A DNA stretch of 64,000 nt, from contig JAQMWT010000105.1 of the NCBI GenBank assembly GCA_029834535.1, forward strand, positions 80,822 to 144,821, read 5' to 3'. Shown piece after piece: positions 11,270 through 22,099 of the stretch (its first letter is position 1; every line of letters starts with the position of its first letter). The translations under genes were made by a program, and so were the position numbers. The notes beneath the pieces are model-generated. The model made no database searches. It was not told the DNA's origin and was given only the letters and a program-made list of their open reading frames with translations. Source of the DNA: Chrysophaeum taylorii. Taxonomy: Eukaryota > Sar > Pelagophyceae > Pelagomonadales > Pelagomonadaceae.

Positions 11270-12690
11270 GTGTCCAAAGGATTCCATCAAATTGGTGAAA
11301 TCTTACCGACCGCGATGAGTCCCGCAGACCAGCCTTCCGAGAGTTATTTGCAAGTCACCGACACTACTCTCCGGCACGTGCAAGTTCCACTGATGAACAC
11401 GCGCATCCGTGTCGTCGTCGTCAAACAGGTGTCCGCTGCAGATCGACAGGATCGCACCAAGTGGGAACCTCCCGAAATACCTTTGCTTCCGCCTACAACA
11501 GATACGTCGGGGACGTCCCATGCTTCTTCTTCTGCTGACCCCCCCCGACAACCCAAATTGGACGTTCCGCCGGATCCTGAGCAGAATAAGGAACCGAAAG
11601 TGAAGAGCGAACCAAGCGTGCGAGTCAAAGGCGAGAAGATTAACAAAAGAAGTGAGGTTCAAATATGAGGAAAAGTTCGATGTGCCGTGGAAGAATGCAC
11701 CGCTTGATACAGATGGCGTGCCTTTGCCGCAAACTCCCGAGCACGTTAAGGATAATAAAGAGATGAAAGTGAAGCTGCCGACGAAAGAAGAACTCAAGAA
11801 AGTCGTGAAGGAATTTGGAATACCGGACAATCCGCACCTGTGTGATGATGATGCAAAGCTGATGCTCAGTCACTGCGTTCAATATGCATGGGCATTTTCC
11901 GACCCGATCATGAGACCAGTGGACTCGCCGCCGGTATCTTTGCGTTTTAAGGACGCGAACCCAAGGCCGATCAAGATGACGCCTTATCGTTTGATTCCGG
12001 CTAAGCTCGAGATTGCCTTCGCAAGCAGAATACTGTGTGGTGTCGCGATGGAGTGATCCCACTTGCGAATTCTCCAAGAGGATTTCCCGTGCTCGTGCTG
12101 CCCAAGAAAGGAGCTGAGATTGGGACGTCGAACGCTATTCGTGCCGCCGTAGACTTGCGACAGCTCAATGATCAGCTGGTCAATGATAGCTGGCCGACCA
12201 TTCGACAAGATGATGCCTTAGCCTTTCTTGCGATGCGCCGCTGGAGAACATGTATTGACATACGATGGGGATATCATAATCTTCGTTTGGAACCTGCAGC
12301 TCAGCACGCTGTCACGATGGTCAGCCCTCTTGGAGCCCGTAGTTTCCTACGCTTGCTTCTAGGAGTGAAAACCGCTGGAGCCCTCTTCTGCAAGCAGATG
12401 GCCAGCGATGTGTCGACATGGATGTACAAGGATTTGATTGCTTTCATTGGCGATACATCATGATGGGATCGGACGATCTCCACCGTCATCAACAAGTTAT
12501 AATCGAAGTTTTGTGCCACTTGGCGCAACGAGGATATAGCGGTCGAACCGCGAAGTTTCACCTTCTCCAGGATGATATCGAGTTTCTGGGCCATATTTCT
12601 ACTCCTGACGGTTTGAAGCCGAAGCCGAATCCTAAGACGCTGGAAGCACAGCAGAACATGCCAATTCCATTGACCCTTCCCAACACTTAA
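11270..12690 (+). pseudogene. Gypsy-1 reverse transcriptase, decayed
   Basis: Shows strong similarity to the intact RT of Gypsy-2 (39031-40300), spread over three frames (11270-11668, 11652-12056, 12035-12690). Recognisable blocks are KMTPYRL (primer grip side), FPVLVLPKKGAEIGTSNA, AVDLRQLNDQLVNDSWP, CIDIRWGYHNLRL (first catalytic Asp), and STWMYKDLIAFIGDTS. In Gypsy-2 the last block reads AFVDDIMMGS, so the first Asp of the DD pair is Gly here and the frame stops just after. FHLLQDDIEFLGHISTP follows. Loss of the Asp pair means no polymerase activity even if the frameshifts were ignored. Confidence 0.8.
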
Positions 12691-13613
12691 CCAAAGACTC
12701 AGATGAGGCCCTTCATCGGCATGAGCAACTACTGCCGCCGCCGATACGTAGACGACGACTCCTAAATTGTGGAGCCGCTGAAACGGGTGTGTCTTGAAGG
12801 TGTACCGTTCAAGTGGACGCCCGAATGCCAGGGATACGATCATCGCTGCCTTAGTCGATTCCAGAGGAGTGTATCACCCTGACTACGACTCGCCGTTTCA
12901 GATCCGTTCGGGCGCGTCTAAAGATGGTCTTCGCGCCTACCTCTTCCAAATTGTCGAAGTCAAGGACGATAGTGGAAAGGTTTCGCGAGAGGAGCGAGTG
13001 ATCGAGTATTGGAGCCGCGCTGTGCCGAAGGAGATGCGATATTACGAGCCCCGTAGGTTGGAGCTATTTGCAGTCATCCTCTCCCTGGAACATTTTCGAG
13101 CATACGTCGAAGGTCATAGGACGGTTCTCGAGACGGATCATCGCAACTTGATGTTGTTGCGGAAGGCTACTCACTCTTCTGGCCAACTCGCTCGATGGAC
13201 GATGCGACTCGCGAACTTTGATCCCTAACTTGGATACCAAACTTGGATACAAGCCGGGAAAGTCGCCGGGAATGATGATCCCCGACTGTCTCTCTCGCAG
13301 TCCCATAGATCAACATGCTATCGAGACTGACGAGTTCGGCGAGCCTCTCAATCACGCTTGTTTGGTGTTCCAAGAGTTGCCGAGACCTATCGATGAGAAC
13401 GGAGTGCCCTTATCCGGATGCCATGTCATATTGTCGTTTATCACGACCGACTTAATGGAGGAGGAGGAAACAGACCCTCCAGACGATCCTATGTATTTAG
13501 CAGTCAGTCTCCAACGCGACGATGCAACGTCGGACGTGTCGATTACAGACCCAGCCGAGTCGGATGCTGCTGCTAACCGGGGGCACATCGATAAGAGACC
13601 CCTGACAATCTGA
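12691..13613 (+). pseudogene. Gypsy-1 RNase H and connecting region
   Basis: Begins with a damaged copy of the RT tail (FIGMSNYCRR at about 12715). An RNase H-like domain follows in frame 12794-13228 (QIRSGASKDGLRAYLFQ, EPRRLELFAVILSLEHF, LETDHRNLMLL). The first catalytic position, RSDAS in Gypsy-2, is RSGAS here, so a catalytic Asp is lost. 13218-13613 is the acidic linker toward integrase, which in Gypsy-2 is continuous with it. Confidence 0.75.
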
Positions 13614-15414
13614 CGATCGAGGAGATAATTCGAGAGCAGAAGGAAGGAAGATCCTACTTGTGAAAATATCCTCTCGCGGATGGCTCAGGGCCACTCTCTC
13701 CGCCGTTATGGAGCGAACACCCGCTCCGAACGTGTAAAAGAAGTTCTCTACCGTGCTGCCGTAGATTTGCACCCAAGGATTGTCGCTCCTGCTAAACTCC
13801 GTATCATTCGACTGTACCATGATAACACCGTCAACGGTGGTCACATTTGGTCGCGAGAGTACTGTTCAGTCCACATTGGAGCGCTCGCTTTTGGTGGCTG
13901 CACATGTCGAACCAAGTTGGAGCCTTTAATTATTGGCCCAATGTTTGGTGTGTCAGAAAGCTCGTACGCCCGAGCCGAAGAGAGCCGGTCTCCTCCTACA
14001 ACAACCCGTGTATGATGGTGATGGTGCCGTTCTTTGTATGGATCTGTTCGGACCCTTGACGTATCTTATCGTGTTTTTCGACCCTTTCTCCCATTTTCTG
14101 ATTTTGGACGTCCTTCACAACAAAACTGCTGAGTCTATTCTCGAATCCTTTGTCACCAACATACTGCTCAAGGGATATTTGCCTCAGTTGATCCGTACGG
14201 ACAATGGGAAAGATTTTGTCACCAAGTTGATGGAGGAGTTTTGTCAGCTCTTTCTAAAATTCGCGATCAGACCAAGATCCGTAGAGATAGAAAATTTTTG
14301 AATTAGGGTTAGTACCCCCTATTCTAGGGTTAGTGCCCTTAACTTTAGTACCTTTTGATTTAAGAAAACGCGGTGTTTTTCACACCGGCTGTCCTCGTTC
14401 TAGGAGACAGATTCGAGGGCAGACTACCACTGCTCTCTCGCTCTGCTGAAGGGCAACACAGTTGAAATTACTGTTCTCTAATCCCTTATCATGCCCAATC
14501 GAATCCAGCTGAGCGTGTTGTGAACCGCTTTATCGAGGCTTTTTTTCGTGCCTGCCGTCAGTGCCGGAATATTACTGACTGGCCCGCTTTCACTCACAAT
14601 GTCGCATTTTGCTACAATCGCAAGTTCATTCCGGGCACCGAGATATCATGCTTCGACTCAATCGCCAGGCCACGATGTGGATACTAGCAGGCTGCCTAAG
14701 ACTCGTACGGATGCGCTGACTGAAACCCGAGAGGCGTTGAAGTTTTACACACAAGTTTTTGTCAGAGACGCCCGTGACAAGGCTCAGCGTAAGCAGAAGT
14801 TGGCCTACGATGCAGATCATGTGGATTGTCGAATACGATGAAGGAACCCATGTTTAGCTGTACATTCCTCACGCTCAGAACAAGTTGCGTCCGGAATGGC
14901 GAGACCCGTTTCTGTTATCGTCGAACGACTTTCGCCTGTCACCTACAAGAATGAGTCTCTTGACTCACCACGGCAGCGACGCTATGCCCATGTCCAGCAG
15001 ATCAGACCTGTTATGGTCCCTCCGATAGTCGATCGCGCAATTCCAAAGCCGAAAGAAACTTTCCGCGACGACTACAACCATGGCAAGTTCGTTGTTTACC
15101 GGATTCCCGATCACAAGAAGTCCAATTGGCGCAAGAAGATTTATGTCGCCGAAGTTTATGAGCCTTACGAGAATGAATGACCCTGTTGCACTTCTACTAC
15201 TCGGATCTTGGTCCACAACACAAAAAAGTTTCGTAAGCCTACTTCTCATCTGTCTACCCGCAAGCTCAAGCCAGAATACGACAAGGATTTTGACGGTAAA
15301 AGTTTCACCGACAAGTCCAAAGTCACCGCTAGTACTACGCCCTGTGTCACCGACTTTTCTCCGCACGAGATTGATGTGTTAGTTCCCAAGTTCGCGCAGC
15401 GGTCGCGTTCCTGA
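13614..15414 (+). pseudogene. Gypsy-1 integrase and C-terminal extension, decayed
   Basis: Split among frames at 13680-14015, 13933-14301, 14548-14841, 14896-15180 and 15208-15414, and physically interrupted by a MITE at 14279-14478. Recognised parts are an HHCC remnant, the core (VLCMDLFGPL, IRTDNGKDF), then after the MITE SNPAERVVNRF-like DNA and the C-terminal part (ITPVMV.P.VDRA.PKPKETFRDDY and HGKFVVYRIPD). The equivalent intact protein is in Gypsy-3 (57308-58858). Confidence 0.75.
14279..14478. mobile_element. MITE-like element, copy 1, inside Gypsy-1 integrase
   Basis: A 200-base insertion that begins TAGAGATAGAAAATTT and ends AAATTACTGTTCTCTA, which are imperfect inverted repeats of each other. 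It is flanked by ATCCG and ATCCC, a probable 5-bp target duplication with one mismatch. Comparison with Gypsy-2 shows the integrase sequence resuming directly after it. A second copy with the same ends is at 35203-35571. No coding capacity; superfamily unassigned. Confidence 0.65.
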
Positions 15415-15525
15415 GGGGAGCCTCTGTCGTCAAGCGCACGTACAACCGAATTAGGTCCCGAGATGCTCAAGATGCAAAGGCTCTCTCTCGCGCTGAGGCT
15501 AGCTCGAAATCTCACTCGCTCGTCC

Positions 15526-15825
15526 TGTGGCGGAAACTCGCTCCTGCTTCTTTAGGGGAAGGCTTACCCTACCTCCTTTCCGTCAATGGTGCCGCCTGTA
15601 TATTGGCGACGTCAGTTGTTTATTTCTGTGACATTACGCCACTCCCCTTTTCTTTCTTTCTTTCTTCAGCAAGAGTATCTTTAGCATAAACGAAGAAGTC
15701 CCAGCCTCAAGGTGAGAGGTTTGGCGAGCGAGTTGTGTGTGGCGACGAAGGGCCGGCCCCTCGGCTAGCACGCCGACCGCGAGTCTTCTAGAGGTCATCG
15801 GTGTGTCGGAGCCGTTTCTCCTGGG
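15526..15825 (+). repeat. Gypsy-1 3' LTR
   Basis: Begins TGTGGCGGAAACTCGC and aligns with the 5' LTR through GAGCCGTTTCTCC (about 15808-15821). The last bases are not shared, so the end is uncertain by about 10 bases. It differs from the 5' LTR by a missing duplication block, a CTTT run (about 15650-15668) and many substitutions. Confidence 0.65.
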
Positions 15826-15960
15826 CGGCCCGTTGCTGCCTCTCTAGGGTAAGGGTCAAAAGAATCTGAAGGGGGGTTAGCTATTATTGTTGGGTATTTG
15901 AAGGAAGCGATGGTAGGAGGCGGGAGTGGATCCAAAATGAAGTTGTTGTAGGCGGAGGCG

Positions 15961-16732
15961 ATGGTGAAGAAGGAGCTGGAGAGCTGGGAGGAGGAGCCGC
16001 AGAGAGCACGGGGTGGGTGGGTGTTTGTCGTTTTGTGGGACGCTTCTTTAGGCCGGTCGCGGCGCGAACTTCCGGCGCACGCCGTCACAATCTTAAAGGC
16101 GTGGCTTGTGAGCCCAGAGCATTTTCACCATCCGTAAGTTGTATGATCGTCCGTGGTGGATCAAGTGTTGTGATCGCCGCCTGTCTGTGGTAGCCGGCTA
16201 ATTATCGTCGGGAGTCAGCCCGCTGATCGTGTGCTAGGTACCCGACGGCCCAAGACCAGGCGCAGTTGATGGTGAGGTTTGAGTTATATTTTTGAGTTGA
16301 ACTCAGGCGGAGACGGGTATCGACAAGAAACAGCTGAAAAATTGGTTTACGAACGCGCGGAGACGAATCTGGAAACCGCTCGTAAAGCACAAGCTTCAGC
16401 AGGAAGAGCCGGACGAAAGGGGATCAAACAACTCGATGGCCTCGCGGCGGACGAACTCTAGTTTTTTGGATCTACTCGCGACTGCCGTGGACGGCGAGAA
16501 CTTTCGCGCTCAGGAACAAAGGGACGACGAACCAGTCCGCGTCTCGCCCACCACCGCCTGCGCCTTTTGCCTCCGGGACCGCGTCGACACCCAGCTCATG
16601 CCCTGCAAGCACGTCTTCCACGGCTGCTGCCTCCGCCCCTGGCTCGAGGCCACCGTCACTACCCCATGCTGCCCCGTCTGCTCCGTCGCGATCGCGAACT
16701 GTGTCCTCGCCGATACAACGCACGACGCCTGA
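15961..16732 (+). CDS. TALE homeodomain-RING finger protein, three exons
   Basis: A probable DNA-binding regulator fused to an E3-type RING finger. The exons are 15961-16133, 16238-16271 and 16307-16732, with introns GTAAGT..CTAG (104 bases) and GTGAGG..TCAG (35 bases). Splicing leaves one frame of 210 codons. Exons 1-3 build a homeodomain: AWLVSPEHFHHP, then YPTAQDQAQLM, then GIDKKQLKNWFTNARRR and IWKP. The three extra residues and the WF.N.R.R recognition helix mark the TALE class. Exon 3 continues into a C3H2C3 RING (CAFC, MPCKHVFHGCC, CCPVC) that would bind two zinc ions and recruit an E2 enzyme. The start is uncertain: 15961 is the first in-frame ATG, but a TTGTTGTAG acceptor-like site ends at 15951, so 5' exons may be missing or lie beyond Gypsy-1, which ends 135 bases upstream. 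A T-rich tract follows the stop. Confidence 0.78.
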
Positions 16733-17262
16733 TTTTTTTTTATTTTTCGAGTAGCCGAATCTTCTTGGGTCGTCTGGGGGGCGCTGATGATTAAAGCACC
16801 TTGGGATTGATTTGCGGGGGTGAGGGGAAGGTCGTTCCCTGAAGTGTGCCCGCAATGCCGGAGGTGGCTGCACCGCCTCCGAAATACTACTGGTGGCCCG
16901 CTAGGAGGAGGAGGAGGAGGAGAGGGCTCGCAGTGCACCGTGATCATGGAGAGACGCCGGTAGAGGCGGCGCGTTGTCTGATCTGCCGCCGCGAGGGCAG
17001 TAGTGAGTTGATGCCAATTTTTGACGGTGGAGAAGGCCACGTAGTATTAGGTTTGGCGATATTATTAATTACCAACAACAACAACAACAAACAAACCCCC
17101 GGCAATCCAAACTCCGCGAGGCGGTCCCGAAACGGGCGCGCGATCTGCAAGGGGCTTAGGAGTAAACTCAAAGGTACCCTGATCGAAGCTCAGATTGGGG
17201 GGGGGGTTAGGAGTAAAATCATTGGCGGGGGGTTAGAGTCTCTTGATTTTCGGTACAAATTC

Positions 17263-17304
<42 letters not shown>

Positions 17305-17622
17305 GACCGTGACAAGAGGTCGGCTGCGCACGTACTGGAAGTGGTGCTGGACACTCCTACAACTGTTGATGGCCTCCTCAACGGACGACGAAACGCGCTT
17401 CAACTCCGCGGGACTACGCAACAACTCAGGTGACAAGCATGACAAGTAGCGACCAAAGATCCCGATTCTTAAGACGGACGACAACGAATTTCAATCACGC
17501 CCTTTGAAAAGGTCTTCCTATCTGAGCGTTGCGTCAAGTGGGTTCAGTCTCCAGACGCTCAAGACTTCTCGGACAATATTCTTCTTTGGGTCGAAGACGT
17601 CCTCGCTGTCGTGGTGATTTTT
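16733..17622. other. Intergenic with microsatellites
   Basis: No convincing gene. There is a CAA run at about 17080-17095 and a (GAAA)n microsatellite at about 17264-17304. A partial, inverted copy of dispersed repeat R2 lies at about 17155-17235. An Arg-rich frame at 16846-17433 crosses these simple repeats and is probably spurious. Confidence 0.55.
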
Positions 17623-20600
17623 CAGCGTTGGGAATTCACTGGGCTCACTTCATTTCACTTCACTTCACTTCACCGAATTTTTGTTGTCCGAAGTCCAATG
17701 TTCACTTCATATTCATCCACTTTGGCTGACGGCCTGACCCTGACCCCGTCTGCTGCTGATGAGCCAAGTCGAGCCGGGCTACCTCGAGGTGGAGGATACT
17801 GTTGATGATGAGGAGGAATTTAAACGCGGTGTTCACAGAAGGAGGAAGTTCACAAGAACGACGCGATGGCGATGTTGTGACGTCGAACACGCTTGGCACC
17901 AAAAGTGGACGATCAACAACCAGGTTTTTCTTTCCAAGGTGTGGTGGTGGGACTGCGTGCGTCGACCGAAGGAAAATCATCCTGACTACCGCGTTGACCA
18001 GTGGGAAGGCGACGACGCATGTGTGTATCCTGTGCTGGGAGCGCCTGAAGGTGGTGACGAGAGACTTCAAGAAAGGCACGTGGCAGACAGACGACCATGC
18101 CCTCTTGGGGCCGACCCACTTCAAGGCTGCGCATCCGGAGGAGGATTCGATTCGACGACCTGGGACGTCAACAGCTCACCAAGAAACAGAAGACAGACCA
18201 AGAAAAGGAGGAGGGCGTTTTTTATGACGGCCGTGGGCGTTGTGGCAGCCTCGAAGGGTAAATCGGATATTACGAGATACTTCATGGAACAGGCAAAAAA
18301 GCACTCTTCCCTGATGGCGGCGTTCTCGGCTCGGCACTACGTGAACACGTCGCAGCGGATTTTTTCCAAGCGCACCTTTGACTGACGACGAAGATCATCG
18401 CAACCTTCTTGAAGCGTATTACCGCGGCGGTGCCGGGAAAGGCAAGCGCGCCCTCGTTCATGACTCGAAAAGCGCTGTTTGAATGGGTGGACTCTGAATA
18501 TCGTTGCTTTGTTCGGATCTTGAAGCACGTCGCTAAGGAGTGTTATGAAGCGGCTTTTGGCAAACCACTCGCCCAGGTACTGCATGACGGCGGGACACTC
18601 AAGGATAAGTTCAAGCGACAGGCCATTGGCCTATCCTTCATCTGGCCCGATTGGAGTGGCGTTGAGACGGTGTTCCCGCGTGGGCCTCGTTCCAGCTGAC
18701 GACGGAACCGATTCCGGCACGTCTTCTCTGCTCCGTTCTGTGGTCGCGGAGCGTGCGGGAATCGATATCGATTTGGCGGCTCCAACCATTGTTCACGAGA
18801 CCGGGCTCCAAAATCGGCGTCGCCGAAGAATTTTTTGTTGAGGTCGAAGCGTGTGTCATGCATGATATCTCAAGAAACTCGGCAGCGGCATGTGGCTACT
18901 TGACACGATCCAGAGGCAAGCAGGTGATCAATCCATTCCCAGCTGGCCAGGAGCTGCTGAACAGTGGTGGCCACGATGGAACCAAGTTCTTTTCTTGCGG
19001 CACACACGTTTGAAGGATCTGCATGCGCTTTTGCCATTACAGCCGGGGAAATAAATCGCCGAAGCTCAAGCTCGACCTCAATAAGACGAAGTTCCGGGCG
19101 CGCTACCAACTTATTCGTTCGTTGCTGCGTATGCACCACGTGCTCAAACTGTACACGGCTACCAACATAGGACTCCCCTGGACAATCAGTGATGGGCAAT
19201 GGGTGGCGTTGGCTGAATTCGAGGCGATTTTTGCTTTAGCGGATGACCCCGTTGTTTTCGTGCAACACGAACACTTATACCTGGGGGCGTGCGCCGCATT
19301 GATCAAACACAACATGATCGAGTCTCTGCGAGCTGGGACGCTAGAAGTCATTGATCTCCCGAACATAACTGCGAAATCCATGCCGCGTGAGACTGTCGAT
19401 GTTGACGACCTCAGCGAGATCGGCAAAAATCTGTCTTGGGCGGGCTATACTCGAATGTGAGCGTCGGTTTTGCGGGAATAATGAAAACTACGTGCGTCAC
19501 TTCGACTACGAATTCGACGATCGCGAGTTGATTGCCTTCCTTCTTGACTTTCGGACTATCAACTGCAGGCACCTGTCGTCCTCCAATCAGAGAGCTCGGG
19601 CCAGGAAGTTGCTCACGGAAGAATATGTGATTTACGCACACGGACTGCATTCCACCACGAAAAAAAAGGCAAAGACTTCCTCCGAGCCTGCGCCGCCCTT
19701 CGAGTCTGCGCCTACCCGCAATCTCTTGGCGGCACTCGACGCACCCGACGCTTGGGACGACGACATTAGTGGCGACGTGCCTTCTTTTGCTATGCCTGAG
19801 AACCAGAGATGCCCGATTTCAATGTGGAGGAGTTTGAACAGGTCTTCACTCAATGGATCATCAGGCTCTCGAGATCGCGCAACTGGAAGGAGCATTATCC
19901 TGAGCTTGAGAAGAAGGATGAAGTCGGCTTCACAACAGACCTGGCTGCTGTGCTCGACGTTGGGCAAGCTGTATCGACCGCTCACCAAGGAAGGAGCAGT
20001 ATGGGTTCGTTTCTTCCGGACGTGGCGAGAGCCTGCCTCTAAGGATTTTTTCAATTGGTAGTACACATGGCGCGCAGAGCTACTTTGAGCGCTGCCTGAG
20101 CATGGGAAATCTTGTCTCCCGACCGAGGGAAACACGTTTCTCGTCGCGCGGACGAGACGGACAAAGTTGTTGCCAGCATACTGCGCACGAACAACAAGAG
20201 CTTCTTCATTGCGGCGGCGGCGGCGGCCCGGATTAAGTACAGGGACCTCGTGTGGCACGAGACCGAGTTTTTCAAAAACGCCGGGAGCACCATGATTCCT
20301 TCCCCGAAGGCTCTTTGGAGATGGATGTTGATGAGGAAGAACCAGACGAAGATACCGAGGTCGTTCGTTCGTTCGTTCACGTCGCCTAAAGTAAGAAACA
20401 GTGAACACCATCCACGGTAGTGACCCCTCCTTCGCCCCGAATTTAACGCGAATGAATCTAAGAACACCATACCTAGGCAATGGCGCGCGGGGGGCACGGA
20501 ACTGACGGGGCAGGGACCGGCGCTGGCGTTACAAATTAAAAAAAAATGGCGTTCACTTCACCAAGGTCCACTTTAATTAACCACGTAGGGCGACGTGTTC

Positions 20601-20678
20601 ACTTCAAATCACTTCACCAAAATTGCGTGGCTGGTGAAGTGGTTCACGTTCACTTGCTGAAGTGAATTCCCAACGCTG
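17623..20678 (+). mobile_element. hAT-1 transposon copy B, full length
   Basis: A 3056-base DNA transposon with 18-base perfect inverted repeats, CAGCGTTGGGAATTCACT at 17623-17640 and its complement at 20661-20678. It is flanked by TGATTTTT and AGATCTTT, an 8-bp target duplication matching at 6 of 8 positions. Both ends carry clusters of TTCACTTCA, the subterminal repeats expected for hAT. The inside codes for a broken hAT transposase. Copy A at the window start is a close relative, and diverged scraps of the family lie at about 24440-24720, 25660-25910 and 28700-28975. Confidence 0.88.
17759..20061 (+). pseudogene. hAT-1 transposase, frameshifted
   Basis: This enzyme would excise and insert the element. 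The N-terminus has a BED-type zinc finger (HVCILCWERLKVV, then HFKAAHPEE; C-x2-C..H-x4-H) at about 18010-18150. Next come SDITRYFMEQAKKH (about 18260), VLHDGGTLKDKFKRQAIG (about 18575-18630, a block common in hAT proteins), a region around 18840-18910, and a C-terminal helical part (VDDLSEIG, FLLDFRTINCRHL) up to about 20061. The pieces lie in at least four frames, so no single product is possible. Gaps between conserved blocks suggest point frameshifts and not large deletions. Confidence 0.7.
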
Positions 20679-21035
20679 AGATCTTTTTGGTTCCCTCATC
20701 ACAAGTTACTAAAGAGGTTGACCACTCGTCGGGACACGACTAGTTTGAACCCGATTGCCTCAATGTCAACAACAACATGTTGTCCGGCGGCGGCAAGACG
20801 CAGCGCCTCCTCCGAACCTCGATGAAACTCGATGCGGGCTGCATTGGGCCCCATCATCCGGCCATCGTCGAACTCGAGGTCGGCAGCGGCAAGCGGCAGA
20901 AGGTGGTCCTGTCATGGAACGTCGTCTCGAGCCCGGCCGAGAACAGCTAATGATATTCCAGCCGGGTGATCCGCCGCCATTCAAGCACCCCGACAGGAAA
21001 CCCGAGGCCTTCCGTCGTTGGTTTGATTAAAAAAA
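20679..21035. other. Unassigned stretch
   Basis: Two plus-strand frames overlap (20755-21030, and a shorter one with GGGKTQRLLRTS). Neither is recognisable and neither has a counterpart elsewhere in the window. It ends in a run of 12 A that begins element X copy 1. Confidence 0.4.
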
Positions 21036-21100
21036 AAAAAGGTAAGCTTGGTTGGATCTTTCGATACGAATCTTCCGCAGGCAGTTGGTTGGGTTGGATT

Positions 21101-22099
21101 TAGCGGACCTCCTCGGTTATTAACCGGAAAAGTCTTTCCTCGAGATTTACGGTTAATAATAACCGGTTAATAATTGTCGTCAGGGGGGGTTAATGATCGG
21201 ATGACGTTTTTCCCCGGACACGTCGTGCCACGTAAGCTTACCTCCCAATAATTTTGGACACCACCTCGCCCCACCGCCCCGGCGCGCACCCCGCCCGCCC
21301 CGCCCCGGGCCTTGAGCGCTTGACTCTCACCTCGCAACCGCAATGCAGGTGGTAAGAGGAGGAGATTCTTATGCGCGGGGGAAAGATGGGGTATGGGGCG
21401 GGGAAGGGGAGGGCGTTGTGGGGCGAGGGTGGGTGCATCTTTTTATTCTCTTTCTTCTCCTTGCTGCTGCAAGGCTGCTAGAGGTCATCCTCATCTGTAT
21501 CGTCGGCGGCAGCGACGCGCGCGGGCGGCAGCTCGACGATCTCAACGTCGTCGTCGTCGTCGTCTTTGATCGAAATCTTCTTTGATGCACTCCAAGAGCC
21601 AATCGCCTATCTCCAAAGTGCAAATGTTGAGGAGGCGCAGATTGACGTAGGAGAAGAGGAGCTGGTGGACGCTCTGAGTCTGAAGAGTGGCGAGCCTTCG
21701 CGTGGATGAGGTACGCTCGACGTTGGCAGACTGGACGGCCAGTACATCGAGGCGCGAGGCGATTGGAGCGAGCTTTGGGAATTGCTCGCCTCCTGTGACC
21801 TTCCATTCGTTGAGCGAAGACGGCATTTTTTTCTGCTTCGCGAGTGTTCGCATGCCCACCTCCTCGAGCTTCGTCCCCAAGACGTAGTCGCGAACCGAGC
21901 TCTTAGGGCGCCCGCCCTTCGACATCCGAGCAGCGCAGCAAGCAGCTCGCCGACTTGCCCGCAGAGGTCGACGCGCCTTTTGATGCGCTACTCGAATTGC
22001 ATTATCCAGGTTTGTTGATCTCGGTTAATAATAACTTGTCATTAACTAATCAAAAATCCAAAACCCTCGAACTATTTGATCGGCTAAATAGGTCCGCTA
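21101..22099. mobile_element. hAT-2, 1-kb non-autonomous hAT transposon
   Basis: The ends are TAGCGGACCT and AGGTCCGCTA, perfect 10-base inverted repeats that fit the hAT rule YARNG. It is flanked by GTTGGATT and GTTCGATT, an 8-bp duplication with one mismatch. Inside the left end are further palindromic GGTTATTAACCGG repeats. It interrupts element X, so it is younger than X. At 999 bases it cannot code for a whole transposase. Confidence 0.8.
21542..21925 (-). pseudogene. hAT dimerisation-domain fragment in hAT-2
   Basis: A 127-codon frame. Residues about 48-100 (FPKLAPIASRLDVLAVQSANVER and following) match the C-terminal hAT dimerisation domain pattern (P.L...A...L...A.S...ER, then N..LL). 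The N-terminus (GRPKSSVRDYV) looks like the start of a zinc-finger-bearing transposase, so the frame may be an internal-deletion fusion of the two protein ends. The GAC/GTC run at about 21545-21563 encodes the Arg-rich tail. Not a functional transposase. Confidence 0.5.

Larger units (their letters stand above)
5280..15825 (+). mobile_element. Gypsy-1: Ty3/Gypsy LTR retrotransposon with methyltransferase
   Basis: A full-length but degenerate LTR retrotransposon. The order is 5' LTR (5280-5617), primer-binding site, gag with Zn-binding and SR-rich parts, protease, C5 DNA methyltransferase remnant, reverse transcriptase, RNase H, integrase with C-terminal extension, and 3' LTR (15526-about 15825). 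The RT-before-integrase order and the integrase GPY/F-like segment place it in Ty3/Gypsy. Every coding block has stops or frameshifts, and the RT active site has lost one Asp. A MITE interrupts integrase at 14279-14478. At about 10.5 kb it is 3 kb longer than Gypsy-2, mainly because it retains the protease-methyltransferase block. The LTRs are clearly diverged, so the insertion is old. No convincing target duplication was found. Confidence 0.85.

Noticed and set aside
16510-17040. A minus-strand frame overlapping the RING exon
   Set aside because: It runs antisense to clearly spliced homeodomain-RING coding sequence and over simple repeats.
20755-21030. A P-loop NTPase start (GGGKTQR)
   Set aside because: The match to a Walker A motif is partial (no GxxxxGK[ST] spacing) and no further NTPase motif follows.
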